Of a stretch of 64,000 bases of DNA, positions 27,713 to 36,394 are shown in pieces; position 1 is the first letter of the stretch, and each line of letters starts with the position of its first letter. The translations under genes and the position numbers were made by a program. The DNA comes from Halorussus lipolyticus. GTDB taxonomy: Archaea > Halobacteriota > Halobacteria > Halobacteriales > Haladaptataceae. The stretch lies in the NCBI RefSeq assembly GCF_029338375.1, contig NZ_CP119804.1:2438955-2502954 (forward strand). Direction: 5' to 3'. The notes beneath the pieces were generated by a model. That model was not told the origin of the DNA, searched no databases, and saw only the letters and a program-made list of their open reading frames with translations.

Positions 27713-29191
27713 ATGTTCGACGACGCCAAGCGCCGAGCGAAAAGCGTCGCGTTCCTCTTTCCGGCGGCGTTGGCCCGCCTCGATCTCCTCGACAGGGAGA
27801 AAGGCGAGGAGGCCTTCGACCTCGCGGTCCCCGTGATGGTCACCGGTGGGATGCGGACCCTGCTCCGGGCCGCGGACTTCTTCATGGTCGGGCGGGCACT
27901 CGGCGACGAGGCGGTGGCCGCGCTCGAACTCGGCTTTCAGTACTTCTTCATCCCCTTCGGCCTCTCGCTTGCGCTGACCAGCGGGACCATCAGCGTCGTC
28001 TCCAGATTCGAGGGGGCCGACGAGCGCGACAAGGCCAACTTCGCCATCAAGCAGTCGCTCTGGCTGGCGCTCCTGCTGGCGATTCCAATCACGGCTGTCA
28101 CGTGGGTCTACGCCGAACCGATGATAGACGTGCTGACCGACGACGCCCGGACAATCGAACTCGGGGCCGTCTACCTCAAAATCATCATGCTCTCGGTCTC
28201 CTTCCGGTTCTGGAGCATGATTGCGGCCCGCGCGCTGGCGGGAGTCGGCGACACTCGGACCCCGATGTACATCCGACTGCTCACGCTCCCGACCAACATC
28301 TTCCTGAACGCGGTCCTCATCTTCGGGTTCGGTCCCTTCCCCGAGTTGGGCGTCGCTGGCGCGGCGTGGGGAACCGCCATCGCCAACGTCCTCGCGGCGA
28401 CCCTGTTCACGGCCGCGCTCGTCTCCGGTCGGTACACGGTCCGGCTACCGGTCGGGGGTAAGCAGTGGGACTGGTCGATTGCAGGCGAAATCGTCCGGGT
28501 CGGTGCGCCCCTCGCGGGGACTCGCCTTTCTCGGACCCTCGGGCGATTCCCCTTCCTGCTGGTCCTGACCACGCTCGGGACGCCGGTGGTCGCGGCCTAC
28601 GCCATCGGTCGGCGAATCATGTTGCTGGCGCTGATGCCGGCGTGGGGTTATTCGACGGCCTCCTCGACGCTGGTCGGCCAGTCCATCGGCGCGGGCGAGG
28701 ACGACGAGGCCACTCAGTACGGGTGGCAGACGCTCCGAATCGCGCTGGTCACGCAACTGCTCATCGCGGCGGTGCTGTTCGCGGCGGCCCGGCCGCTGGC
28801 GACCGCCTTCGGTACCGACCACGTGGACTTGACCGTCGAGTTCATCCGGGTGTTCGGTCTCGGCGTCGCGGCGTTCAGCGTCTCCCGGACGATGCGAGGA
28901 GGACTCCGCGGCGCGGGCGACACGCGCTGGCCCCTCTACGGCACCTTCGCCGGGACCTACTTCTTCAAACTCCCGGTGGCGCTCCTCGCCGTCGCGCCCG
29001 GCGTCGCCCTGTTCTCGGTCGATGGCTGGAGCTTCGCGCCCGGCCTCGGATGGGGTCTGCTGGCGGTGTACGTCTCCATCCTCGGGGACATGTATCTCCG
29101 GGCGGTGGTCAACACTTTCCGGTTCTGGACCGGCAAGTGGAAGCGCGTCGCCCGCGAGTCCGACGTGGGTGCCGGGACCGGCGCGGACTGA
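27713..29191 (+). CDS. MATE family efflux transporter
   Basis: 492 residues with about twelve hydrophobic segments arranged as two six-helix halves. Family patterns include FDLAVPVMVTGGMRTLLRAAD, where the first helix starts at ~30, and GVGDTRTPMYIRLLTLPTNI at the loop of helix 5. The second half repeats this as GAGDTRWPLYGTFAG. It should export drugs or metabolites in exchange for Na+ or H+ across the cytoplasmic membrane. The cytoplasmic N-terminal ~27 residues are basic. The substrate is unknown. Confidence 0.9.
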   Translation: MFDDAKRRAKSVAFLFPAALARLDLLDREKGEEAFDLAVPVMVTGGMRTLLRAADFFMVGRALGDEAVAALELGFQYFFIPFGLSLALTSGTISVVSRFEGADERDKANFAIKQSLWLALLLAIPITAVTWVYAEPMIDVLTDDARTIELGAVYLKIIMLSVSFRFWSMIAARALAGVGDTRTPMYIRLLTLPTNIFLNAVLIFGFGPFPELGVAGAAWGTAIANVLAATLFTAALVSGRYTVRLPVGGKQWDWSIAGEIVRVGAPLAGTRLSRTLGRFPFLLVLTTLGTPVVAAYAIGRRIMLLALMPAWGYSTASSTLVGQSIGAGEDDEATQYGWQTLRIALVTQLLIAAVLFAAARPLATAFGTDHVDLTVEFIRVFGLGVAAFSVSRTMRGGLRGAGDTRWPLYGTFAGTYFFKLPVALLAVAPGVALFSVDGWSFAPGLGWGLLAVYVSILGDMYLRAVVNTFRFWTGKWKRVARESDVGAGTGAD

Positions 29192-29235
29192 CGGAAAGTA
29201 GAGGAATTTAAAGGCTCGCGCCCGAAGCCACCACC

Positions 29236-29328
29236 ATGAGCACGGCAACCAAAATCGTGGTCGGAACGGTCGGCATCGTGAGCGTCCTCGCAGTCGGGTT
29301 ACTCGCAAACCTCTGGCTCGCGGCCTGA
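29236..29328 (+). CDS. 30-residue single-helix membrane protein
   Basis: A short gene, MSTATKIVVGTVGIV then SVLAVGLLANLWLAA, consisting of one membrane helix with almost no other sequence. Its stop overlaps the ATG of the next gene (TGATG at 29326-29330), which supports real, coupled translation. It lies 45 bases after the MATE gene. It may regulate or stabilise a membrane partner. No homology can be claimed. Confidence 0.6.
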   Translation: MSTATKIVVGTVGIVSVLAVGLLANLWLAA

Positions 29329-30113
29329 TGTTCGAGCAACGGTCGCTGTCCGAGGAGGTCCAAGCGGTCCGCGAGGCCCACGCGCCCGAGACAATCGTCC
29401 TCGACTCGGGGTCGGACTTCGAGACGCTGGCACCCGAGCGCGCCGAGGACCTCGGCCTGCTGGTGGACTCGCTCGACCCAATCGCCTACCCCGACGAGTG
29501 GCTTCCAGAGGACGCGCCGGAACTCCTCCGGCGGTTCGCCTCGACCGACTTCACGGTCGGGATGCCCGGCGACGGGAGCGTGGCGTGGACGCGCCAGACG
29601 AAGCCTCCGGTTGCGTTCGTCAAGCCCCGCGTGCAGGGGTCGCCCGACGAGTTCGTGGACTTCCTGATTGCGGAGGCGCTGGTGGAAATCGGCACGGACT
29701 GCCCCGAGCAGTTCCTCGGGTTCTTCGAGGACCAGTACGTCGAACTCGACGCCGCGCTCCCCTTCGACGCCGGGAGCGTCTACCAAATCGCGGCGGCGCT
29801 CTACGACGCCTACCTCGGACTCCGCACGCGAGAGGTCTTCGCCGACTGGGGGAATGAATCGGGTGACGCACACCGCCCCCGACTCTTTTCGGCGTGGCAG
29901 GACGCGGGCGAGCGCATCGAACCCCGGTTAGAAGGGCTTCCCGCCTCGATGGCCCGCGACGAAACCGACTTCGCCGACGCCGCCGAGTTCGCCTGCGCCG
30001 CAGTCAAACACGGCCTCGAACTCCCCGCGCCGTTCGCGGCGCTCGACACCGAGGCCTACCGCGACCACGGCCCGGCCTACGCGGTCAAGTGGGCCGAGAA
30101 GACCTTCGAGTAG
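29328..30113 (+). CDS. Conserved haloarchaeal protein of unknown function
   Basis: 261 residues, acidic and mostly helical, with no membrane segment. Notable segments are DFTVGMPGDGSVAWTRQTKPPVAF near residue 75 and LIAEALVEIGTDCPEQFLGFF near 115. It begins at the TGATG overlap with the tiny membrane protein. I do not recognise a catalytic motif. Composition and codon use are ordinary for the genome. Confidence 0.75.
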   Translation: MFEQRSLSEEVQAVREAHAPETIVLDSGSDFETLAPERAEDLGLLVDSLDPIAYPDEWLPEDAPELLRRFASTDFTVGMPGDGSVAWTRQTKPPVAFVKPRVQGSPDEFVDFLIAEALVEIGTDCPEQFLGFFEDQYVELDAALPFDAGSVYQIAAALYDAYLGLRTREVFADWGNESGDAHRPRLFSAWQDAGERIEPRLEGLPASMARDETDFADAAEFACAAVKHGLELPAPFAALDTEAYRDHGPAYAVKWAEKTFE

Positions 30114-30209
30114 GAAACCGGCCGCGTCCGAATGCGACCATTTACCACATATCTCACAGCCTACAAAATGATTTTAGCCCTTCACGTCGAACCAAGACGT
30201 GGTGGGTAA

Positions 30210-30317
30210 ATGACCGAGTACTCCGACAAACGCGCCGATACGTCCGGGTGGGAGGAACAGCTATATCCCGACGCCGAGGAGGACGACAACGGCGTCGAGG
30301 GCGCGACGACCGAGTGA
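30210..30317 (+). CDS. 35-residue acidic protein
   Basis: It reads MTEYSDKRADTSGWEEQ, then LYPDAEEDDNGVEGATTE. A GGTGGG sequence is just before the ATG at 30210. It is too short for a domain call. Composition is typical haloarchaeal (many D/E), which favours real coding. Confidence 0.5.
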   Translation: MTEYSDKRADTSGWEEQLYPDAEEDDNGVEGATTE

Positions 30318-30438
30318 GGACCCAATCTGCGTCCGCCGTTCATTTTCTGCGGTCGCCGACCCGAACTGCGTAGCAGTTCGTCCGTTTTCCCCCTCAGCGA
30401 CCGGTCCGGGACGTTTCGCGCCCAGTTTGACTCCTCTC

Positions 30439-30460
30439 AACCCCTTCGTTTCGTCTGGAG
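30439..30460 (-). promoter_or_regulatory. ORB-like sequence 5.5 kb right of the origin
   Basis: The minus strand reads CTCCAGACGAAACGAAGGGG, a full-length match to the origin ORBs. It is in an intergenic gap beside the ferredoxin gene. Confidence 0.65.
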
Positions 30461-30515
30461 ATTCTGATAGCAACTGCCGGCTTCGGACGACAGATTCGGA
30501 CGCCGGCCCGGTCGG

Positions 30516-30761
30516 TCAGGGAATAATCTGCTCGCCGTCGTCGTCGTAGACGCGAATGGCGTCCACCGGACAGACTCGGGCGGCCATCTTCGCGTCGAAC
30601 TCGGCGTCGTCCGGGATTTCGCGGACGAAGGTGTCCTCGGCGTCCTCGTCGGCGTCTCTGAGGTCGGCCTTCCCGTCGTCGCGGTTCTCCTCGAAGGCGT
30701 CCCACTCGGCGGTACACTGGAACATCCCGGTGCAGGTGTCGCGGTCGAACTCGATTCGCAT
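30516..30761 (-). CDS. Ferredoxin, single-cluster type
   Basis: 81 residues starting MRIEFDRDTCTGMFQC. The cluster ligands visible are C10, C16 and C65 in CPVDAI. The position that would be a fourth Cys in C-x2-C-x2-C type ferredoxins is not Cys, so a [3Fe-4S] cluster is likely. An acidic insertion (DADEDAEDTF) separates the ligands. It is an electron carrier of unknown partner, and stops just before the M50 protease gene on the same strand. Confidence 0.75.
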   Translation of the reverse strand: MRIEFDRDTCTGMFQCTAEWDAFEENRDDGKADLRDADEDAEDTFVREIPDDAEFDAKMAARVCPVDAIRVYDDDGEQIIP

Positions 30762-30814
30762 GGTCCGGAGTTGGACGAGCAGGGTCAAATCCCTGCCGGA
30801 GGCTGTTCGCGGTC

Positions 30815-31729
30815 TCACACCAGCGGCACGTCCGCCCCGAGGAACGACGCGACCGACCCGAGTATCACCAGTCCCATCACCGCGCCGAACCCATACGAGA
30901 CGACGACGTAGACTGCCGCGAAGGTGAGATTTCGGTTCCGGAGATGTTCGATACCCTGCGTCCGCAGGTCAACCACGTCGAACGCGTCTATCAACAGGAG
31001 ATACCCGTCGCCGTGAATCAGGGGATTGAGTACGACTACCGTCTCCGCGACTGTCATGATGACGAACGCGCTCAGCACGACGCTGTCGGGGAAGAACACG
31101 AGGTGGACCCCCGCGACCAGCAACGTCCAGACGATTTGGACGAACGGTCCCGCCAGCGTAATCCAGAGCCGGTGGTTCCGGGGCAGAACCCACGCCTCCG
31201 TCGTGTCCGTGATAGCGGCGGGAATCGCACCGTTCACCAGTCCGACCCGGACCGACGGGTCGAAGTACGGCTTGCTCGTGAAGTAGTGGCCGCCCTCGTG
31301 AATCGCCAGCGTCACGACGACCAACCCGAGGAAGGGAACGATTCGCGCCGGCGTCAGCAGTTCGACCACGTTCGGCATCGTCTGGGTCTCCCTCCACGCG
31401 ACGACTGCGCCGACGGCGACCAGACAGAGGAACGCCACTAACCGGGGCCACAGTCGGATTCCGTCGGGCTTCCGAAGTTTGACGACCGGTTCGTCCGGCC
31501 GGAGATACCCCTCTCTTTCGAGGTCCTCGACGATTTTCCGGGGCGTCCCTTCTAGTTCTTCCTTTGATACTTCGCCCTCGGCGAGCGCGGTCAGTAGCTT
31601 CCAGCCATCGTCGGAGATGCGCCTAAGCCCGTTGTCGGGACTTGTGAGATAACGATTGCCGTCCGACTCTCCCCACGTGAACCCGACCGGCGGGTCGGTC
31701 GTCTCCACTTCTCTTTCCAATCGAACCAT
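30815..31729 (-). CDS. RRE/PqqD-like domain plus M50-type membrane metalloprotease
   Basis: 304 residues. Residues ~1-85 look like a PqqD/RRE winged-helix module (LTSPDNGLRRISDDGWKLL, then VEDLEREGYLRP), the domain that grips RiPP leader peptides. The rest has about six membrane helices with the zinc motif HEGGH at 144-148 and the third ligand in NPLIHGDGY at 235-243. This pattern is that of YydH/COG1994 peptide metalloproteases. It probably processes or exports a modified peptide. It lies ~235 bases downstream of the ATP-grasp gene on the same strand. Confidence 0.78.
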   Translation of the reverse strand: MVRLEREVETTDPPVGFTWGESDGNRYLTSPDNGLRRISDDGWKLLTALAEGEVSKEELEGTPRKIVEDLEREGYLRPDEPVVKLRKPDGIRLWPRLVAFLCLVAVGAVVAWRETQTMPNVVELLTPARIVPFLGLVVVTLAIHEGGHYFTSKPYFDPSVRVGLVNGAIPAAITDTTEAWVLPRNHRLWITLAGPFVQIVWTLLVAGVHLVFFPDSVVLSAFVIMTVAETVVVLNPLIHGDGYLLLIDAFDVVDLRTQGIEHLRNRNLTFAAVYVVVSYGFGAVMGLVILGSVASFLGADVPLV

Positions 31730-31964
31730 AGTTGCAGTAGCTGTCCGTCGCTGTCGGCCCACTCGCCGCCGGCCCACTCGTCGTCGCCCGACGCGCCGAC
31801 GACTGCGTAGCCGACCGATGGTACGGGCTTTATTTTAAATCACGTCTGTTATAGTTAACGATTGACGTGGTGTGTAGATAGCCACAGCGGGCCGCGGTGG
31901 GTCATAGCAGGCCGTGGATGTCACGGCGGGTCGCGCCGGACCGTGAGCGTCGTCGCTCGCCGTG
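31730..31964. other. Spacer between the ATP-grasp and M50 genes
   Basis: It contains GC-rich repeated words (GGCCCACTCGCCGCC, GGCCCACTCGTCGTC at 31757-31785) and an AT-rich patch GGCTTTATTTTAAATCACG at 31828-31846 that could serve as a TATA region for the M50 gene. No credible gene is seen. Confidence 0.5.
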
Positions 31965-32915
31965 CTACCGTCCGCCGTCGAGGAGATACTCGGCCAGTCG
32001 CTCCGCGACATTCTGGTCACACCGGGCGTCGGCACCGTTGAACACCGGCGTCTCGTTGACCTCGAAGACAACGTGGTCGCCGTCGGGCCGCCGTCGAACG
32101 TCTGCGGCACCGAAGACGAGGCCCGCGGCCGCTATCGCCCGAACCGCGCTCTCGGCGATGTCGTCGGACACCGACGCGGCCGTGGTCTGGATTTCTTGGC
32201 CGCGCTGTCGGTCGATTTTGAACGAGAAACTCTCGCTGTCGTACTGAATCGCGCCGACGACTTCGCCGTCGAGGACGTACACGCGAAGGTCCTCGCCCGG
32301 CACGAACTCCTGAAACTGGACGGGGGCGTTCACGAGCGCGCCGAGGCCGTCGCCCGCGAGGTCCTCGTCGGTCAGTTCCGCGGGCGGCGCACCGTTAGTC
32401 GCCGGTTTGTAGATAACCCGGTCGTGGTCTCGGTAGAACTCCTCGACTGCCGTCGGGTCGTTGGTGAACAGGGTGTCCGGAACCGGCACGCCGTCGCTCG
32501 CAAATTGGCTCAACTGCCACGGCTTCTGGCCCTGCAGGTAGTGATTCCGGACGCGGGGCAGTGCCGGGATACCCTCAGATTCGAGTCGCCGGGCGAAACT
32601 TTCGAAGACGCTCCGGTGGTCCCGAATCTGGGCCAACGTCCGCTTGGGGTCGTCGCGGCCCTTGAACGGTTCGCGTTGCATCGCCGTCATCGGGTGAAAC
32701 AGGAGGTTCGACTGGAAGTACGCCCCCGTCACGTCGTCGTAGGTGACAGTACTGTCGAAAAACACCGTCTCGGAGTCGGGTCGGAACCGAATCGGCGCTT
32801 CCCCCGGCCAATCGTCGGTGTGGCAGAAAATCGGCTCGCCGCCCTTTGCTTCTATCTCCTCGGCGAGGAGCGTCAGGTCGTCGTCCCACGAGGGACCACA
32901 GAGTACGACAGCCAT
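31965..32915 (-). CDS. ATP-grasp ligase (RimK/graspetide-synthetase-like)
   Basis: 316 residues. After an N-terminal pre-ATP-grasp domain, the ATP-grasp core shows K170 (VIYKPATNG), QEFVPGEDLRVYV at 202-214 and the metal-binding set D272, E285 and N287 (FEVNETPVFNG). These are the RimK/MvdD group features: ligases that couple a carboxylate to an amine or hydroxyl. The position next to a divergent precursor-like peptide and an RRE/M50 protease suggests a RiPP-modifying enzyme. Its 5' end borders an AT-rich 145-base divergent promoter region. Confidence 0.8.
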   Translation of the reverse strand: MAVVLCGPSWDDDLTLLAEEIEAKGGEPIFCHTDDWPGEAPIRFRPDSETVFFDSTVTYDDVTGAYFQSNLLFHPMTAMQREPFKGRDDPKRTLAQIRDHRSVFESFARRLESEGIPALPRVRNHYLQGQKPWQLSQFASDGVPVPDTLFTNDPTAVEEFYRDHDRVIYKPATNGAPPAELTDEDLAGDGLGALVNAPVQFQEFVPGEDLRVYVLDGEVVGAIQYDSESFSFKIDRQRGQEIQTTAASVSDDIAESAVRAIAAAGLVFGAADVRRRPDGDHVVFEVNETPVFNGADARCDQNVAERLAEYLLDGGR

Positions 32916-33061
32916 GTACCCTGTTCTCCCCCACCAAATGGATAAATCAATCGGTCTAGTAAATAAAATCTCAATATAATCTATAAAATCTAATATCTTT
33001 AAGACAATATCGTTAGGTATTTATGCAGTTATTCACAATGGTATGATACCCCATACCGGGG
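32916..33061. promoter_or_regulatory. AT-rich divergent promoter between the ATP-grasp gene and the peptide
   Basis: This stretch is very AT-rich compared with the window (runs such as TAAATAAAATC and TAAAATCTAATATC). A TATA-like TATTTATG at 33018-33025 lies ~40-50 bases before the peptide start. GGTATGATACC at 33040-33050 is palindromic and CCCCATACCGGGG follows at once. Confidence 0.6.
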
Positions 33062-33175
33062 ATGGTCACAATGGAACACTTCATCCAAAACCTCGACGAA
33101 GACGACTTCGAAGAAGTCGAAGAGCGCGAAACCACCGCAATCCAACACACCGGCTCCAGCTTCGCCTACACGTAA
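33062..33175 (+). CDS. 37-residue acidic RiPP-precursor-like peptide
   Basis: It reads MVTMEHFIQNLDEDDFEEVE, then ERETTAIQHTGSSFAYT. The first ~24 residues are a D/E-rich leader-like segment, and the last ~14 are rich in Thr/Ser with aromatics, a core-like segment. A stop codon just upstream limits the start to ATG 33062 or 33071. It is divergent from the ATP-grasp gene across an AT-rich promoter. It is proposed as the substrate of that ligase and of the RRE/M50 protein. Real expression and homology are unproven. Confidence 0.6.
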   Translation: MVTMEHFIQNLDEDDFEEVEERETTAIQHTGSSFAYT

Positions 33176-33594
33176 TTCGACAACTGTCGGCTGGTAACTG
33201 ACTCGTCTTCGACCGACCCAGTTCGGTCGCACTTTTCCTGCGTTCCGTCGTTATCCTCCCAGTAGTCGGATACTCGTGGGACCGTCGTGGTATCGAATCG
33301 CTACTTCCCTGCCCAGTCCCGATACCACGGCTCAGACCGACAACGAGAAGCTTCTCGGTGACGAGGCGTCACGGGTGCCCACGTCGGAGTCCTCGGTCAT
33401 CTCCGGATAAGAAACTAAATCATTTCCTAAACAAATTATAACCTGTCTCTAACATGTGTATGGTTGTGTCGTCACGTCGAAATCTCCCCGAAACGTCCTC
33501 CTCGACTCACCTGCGAACCCCATTCGAAACCACCCGCGGACGCGCTCCCCCGGACCCGACAGTTTAAACCAGAGGACGCGCCAAAGACGGGGTA
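33176..33594. other. Intergenic region between the peptide and hel308
   Basis: About 420 bases. AT-rich patches occur at 33411-33445 (AACTAAATCATTTCC, AAACAAATTATAACC). The only long open frame (33276-33410) lacks supporting signals. The hel308 TATA box is at its right end. I see no RNA gene. Confidence 0.5.
33561..33568 (+). promoter_or_regulatory. TATA box upstream of hel308
   Basis: AGTTTAAA lies ~31 bases before the ATG at 33595. A transcript from it would start at about that ATG, making the short leader frame leaderless. Confidence 0.55.
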
Positions 33595-33633
33595 ATGGCT
33601 ACTTTCGTCTCCCGTCGGCGGTGGTCGGCGTGA
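33595..33633 (+). other. 12-codon leader frame overlapping the hel308 start
   Basis: ATG at 33595 begins [12 protein letters not shown] and stops at TGA 33631-33633, overlapping the hel308 GTG (GTGA). Ribosomes finishing this leader could re-start at hel308. It encodes no recognisable product. Confidence 0.35.
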
Positions 33634-35882
33634 CCGTCGAAATCGCCGACATCCCCGACCTGCCCGACGGCGTGCCCGAACACTTCCGCGAGCAGGGCAT
33701 CGAGGAGCTATACCCGCCCCAAGGCGAGGCCGTCGAGGCCGGGGTCGCCGAGGGCGAATCGGTGGTCGCCAGCGTCCCCACCGCCAGCGGAAAGACTCTC
33801 ATCGCCCAGTTAGCGATGCTCACGAGCATCGCCCGCGGCGGCAAGGCGCTCTACATCGTCCCGCTCCGTGCGCTGGCCAGCGAAAAAAGGGCCGAGTTCG
33901 AGGAGTTCGAGGAGTACGGCGTCAGCGTCGGCGTCTCGACCGGCAACTACGACAGCGACGGCGACTGGTTGGCCCAGAAGGACATCATCGTCGCCACCAG
34001 CGAGAAGGTGGACTCGCTCGTCCGCAACGGTGCCCAGTGGGTAGACGACCTGACCTGCGTGGTCGCCGACGAGGTTCACCTCGTGGACTCGAAGAACCGC
34101 GGTCCCACGCTGGAAGTCACCCTCGCCAAACTCCGCAAGTTGAACGAGAACCTTCAGACGGTCGCGCTCTCGGCGACGGTCGGCAACGCCGACGAAATCG
34201 CCGACTGGCTCGACGCGACCCTCGTGGACTCGACGTGGCGACCCATCGACCTCCAGAAAGGGGTGCTGTACGGCCAAGCCCTCCATCTGGACGACGGGTC
34301 GAAAAAACAGATTTCCAGAGGGAACGAGAAACCTACCGCCTCGCTGGTCGAGGACACCCTCGAAGACGATGGCTCGTCGCTCGTCTTCGTCAACTCCCGG
34401 CGCAACGCCGAGGCCGCGGCCCGCAGACTCGGCGACGTGACCCGCGGCTATCTGACCCCGGAGGAACAAACTCAACTCCACGAAATCGCCCGAGACATCC
34501 GGGACGCCAGCGACACCCAGACCAGCGACGACCTCGCCGATGCCGTCGAGAAGGGGTCAGCCTTCCACCACGCGGGCCTCTCCAGCGAGAGCAGGGAACT
34601 CGTCGAGGACGCCTTCCGAAATCGACTCGTCAAGGTCATCTCCGCCACCCCGACGCTCGCGGCGGGGGTCAACACGCCCTCCCGACGAGTCATCGTCCGC
34701 GACTGGCGGCGCTACGACGGCGACGTGGGCGGCATGCAACCCCTCGACGTGCTGGAGGTCCACCAGATGTTCGGCCGGGCCGGTCGGCCGGGACTCGACC
34801 CCTACGGTGAGGCGGTCCTCCTCGCCAACAACCACGACGAACTGGACGAACTGTTCGACCGCTACGTCTGGGCCGACCCCGAACCGGTCCGGTCGAAACT
34901 CGCGGCCGAACCCGCGCTTCGGACCCACCTCCTCGCCACCGTGGCCTCAGGGTTCGCCGACACCGAGGACGAACTGGTCTCGTTCCTCGAACGCACCCTG
35001 TACGCGACCCAGACCGACGAGACTGGGAGACTGGAGACCGTGACCCAGAACGTCCTCGAATATCTGGAGCGCAACGAGTTCCTCGAACGCGACGACGGCA
35101 ACCTGCGCGCCACCGGTCTGGGCCACCGCGTCTCGCAACTCTACATCGACCCGATGAGCGCGGCCGAAATCATCGACGGCCTCCGGGACGCCGACGACAG
35201 GCCGACCGCGCTCGGTCTCTACCACCTCGTCGCCCGAACCCCCGACATGTACGAACTCTACCTGCGGTCGGGCGACCGCGAGGAGTACACCGAACTCGCC
35301 TACGAGCGCGAAACCGAATTCCTCGGGTCGATGCCCTCGGAGTTCGAGGACAACGCCTTCGAAGACTGGCTCTCGGCGCTCAAGACCGCCCGCCTGCTGG
35401 AAGACTGGACCTCCGAACTTGACGAGGACGAAATCGCCGAACAGTACGGCGTCGGACCCGGCGACATCCGCGGCAAGGTCGAAACCGCCGAGTGGTTGCT
35501 GAACGCGGCCGAACGCCTCGCCGGCGAACTCGACTTGGAGTGGGGACCGGCCATCCGCGAGGCCAAAAAGCGCGTCGAGTACGGCGTCCGCGAGGAGCTA
35601 CTGGACCTCGCTGGCGTCCGAAACGTCGGCCGCAAGCGCGCCCGCCGACTCTACGAGGCCGGCATCGAGTCGCGCGCCGACCTCCGAGACGCCGACAAGT
35701 CGGTCGTCCTCGGCGCGGTCCGGGGCAGACGGAAGACCGCCGAATCTATCCTCGAAAACGTCGGTCGCAAGGACCCCGACATGACCGCCGTCGAGGCCGA
35801 CGGCGAAACCGCCGAGAGCGCGACCAGCGACGCCAGCGCGGACGATGGAACCGGCCAGCAGAGCCTCGGTGATTTCGAATGA
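33630..35882 (+). CDS. hel308: Hel308-type DNA helicase
   Basis: 750 residues from a GTG start. The start is supported by alignment of the first residues with the usual ...[14 protein letters not shown] entry to the helicase. Motif I PTASGKT lies at 50-56, motif II DEVH at 147-150 and motif [17 protein letters not shown] near 180. Motif VI is [11 protein letters not shown]. The winged-helix, ratchet and C-terminal helix-hairpin-helix domains follow ([20 protein letters not shown]). The last residues QQSLGDFE look like a PCNA-binding peptide. It unwinds lagging strands at stalled forks and overlaps Cgi121 by 4 bases. Confidence 0.95.
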   Translation: MTVEIADIPDLPDGVPEHFREQGIEELYPPQGEAVEAGVAEGESVVASVPTASGKTLIAQLAMLTSIARGGKALYIVPLRALASEKRAEFEEFEEYGVSVGVSTGNYDSDGDWLAQKDIIVATSEKVDSLVRNGAQWVDDLTCVVADEVHLVDSKNRGPTLEVTLAKLRKLNENLQTVALSATVGNADEIADWLDATLVDSTWRPIDLQKGVLYGQALHLDDGSKKQISRGNEKPTASLVEDTLEDDGSSLVFVNSRRNAEAAARRLGDVTRGYLTPEEQTQLHEIARDIRDASDTQTSDDLADAVEKGSAFHHAGLSSESRELVEDAFRNRLVKVISATPTLAAGVNTPSRRVIVRDWRRYDGDVGGMQPLDVLEVHQMFGRAGRPGLDPYGEAVLLANNHDELDELFDRYVWADPEPVRSKLAAEPALRTHLLATVASGFADTEDELVSFLERTLYATQTDETGRLETVTQNVLEYLERNEFLERDDGNLRATGLGHRVSQLYIDPMSAAEIIDGLRDADDRPTALGLYHLVARTPDMYELYLRSGDREEYTELAYERETEFLGSMPSEFEDNAFEDWLSALKTARLLEDWTSELDEDEIAEQYGVGPGDIRGKVETAEWLLNAAERLAGELDLEWGPAIREAKKRVEYGVREELLDLAGVRNVGRKRARRLYEAGIESRADLRDADKSVVLGAVRGRRKTAESILENVGRKDPDMTAVEADGETAESATSDASADDGTGQQSLGDFE

Positions 35883-36394
35883 GGACGGTCGAAGGCCGCG
35901 CCGAAATCGAGGACCTCGATAGCTTCCTCGAAACCATCGGCGACCTCGAAACCGAGTTCGACTGCGCGATTCAGGCGTTCGACCCCGACTACGTTCTCGG
36001 CGAGGCCCACCTCCGGACAGCGGTCGAACACGCCGACCGGGCCTTCGACCGGGGCGAGAACGTCGCCCGAGAGCGGTCGGTCGAAATCCTGCTCTACGCC
36101 GCGGGCCGCAGGCAAATCAACCGCGCGCTCCGGATGGGCGTCGGCGAAGGCGAGTCGGACGTGGTGTTCGTCGTCCACAGCCCCGAAGGCGACGACGAGG
36201 CCGAGGAGGCCGCGGCGAAAGCAGTTCGGGACCTCCTCGGGTCCTCGTCTGCCGACTCGCTCGCGGCCGACCGCATCGACCACGATGCAGTCACGGACTT
36301 CTTCGACGTGAGCGAGGCCGAACTGTCTGCGACCGACGCGACTCTCGCGGACCTCGTTCGGGAGCGCGTAGCCCTGCTTGACGTGAAGAAGTGA
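35879..36394 (+). CDS. cgi121: KEOPS complex subunit Cgi121
   Basis: 171 residues. The family pattern is clear: [22 protein letters not shown] near residues 31-52, then [20 protein letters not shown]. Cgi121 binds the tRNA 3' end and activates Bud32 in the KEOPS complex that makes t6A on ANN-decoding tRNAs. Its ATG overlaps the hel308 stop (ATGA), so the two are translationally coupled; this pairing of helicase and KEOPS subunit is common in haloarchaea as far as I recall. The C-terminus ends [11 protein letters not shown]. Confidence 0.9.
   Translation: MRTVEGRAEIEDLDSFLETIGDLETEFDCAIQAFDPDYVLGEAHLRTAVEHADRAFDRGENVARERSVEILLYAAGRRQINRALRMGVGEGESDVVFVVHSPEGDDEAEEAAAKAVRDLLGSSSADSLAADRIDHDAVTDFFDVSEAELSATDATLADLVRERVALLDVKK

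Noticed and set aside
33276..33410. 45-codon open frame from GTG ending SSVISG as a second precursor-like peptide
   Set aside because: No ribosome binding site or TATA at fitting distance, mixed composition without the acidic bias, and long chance frames are common in GC-rich DNA.
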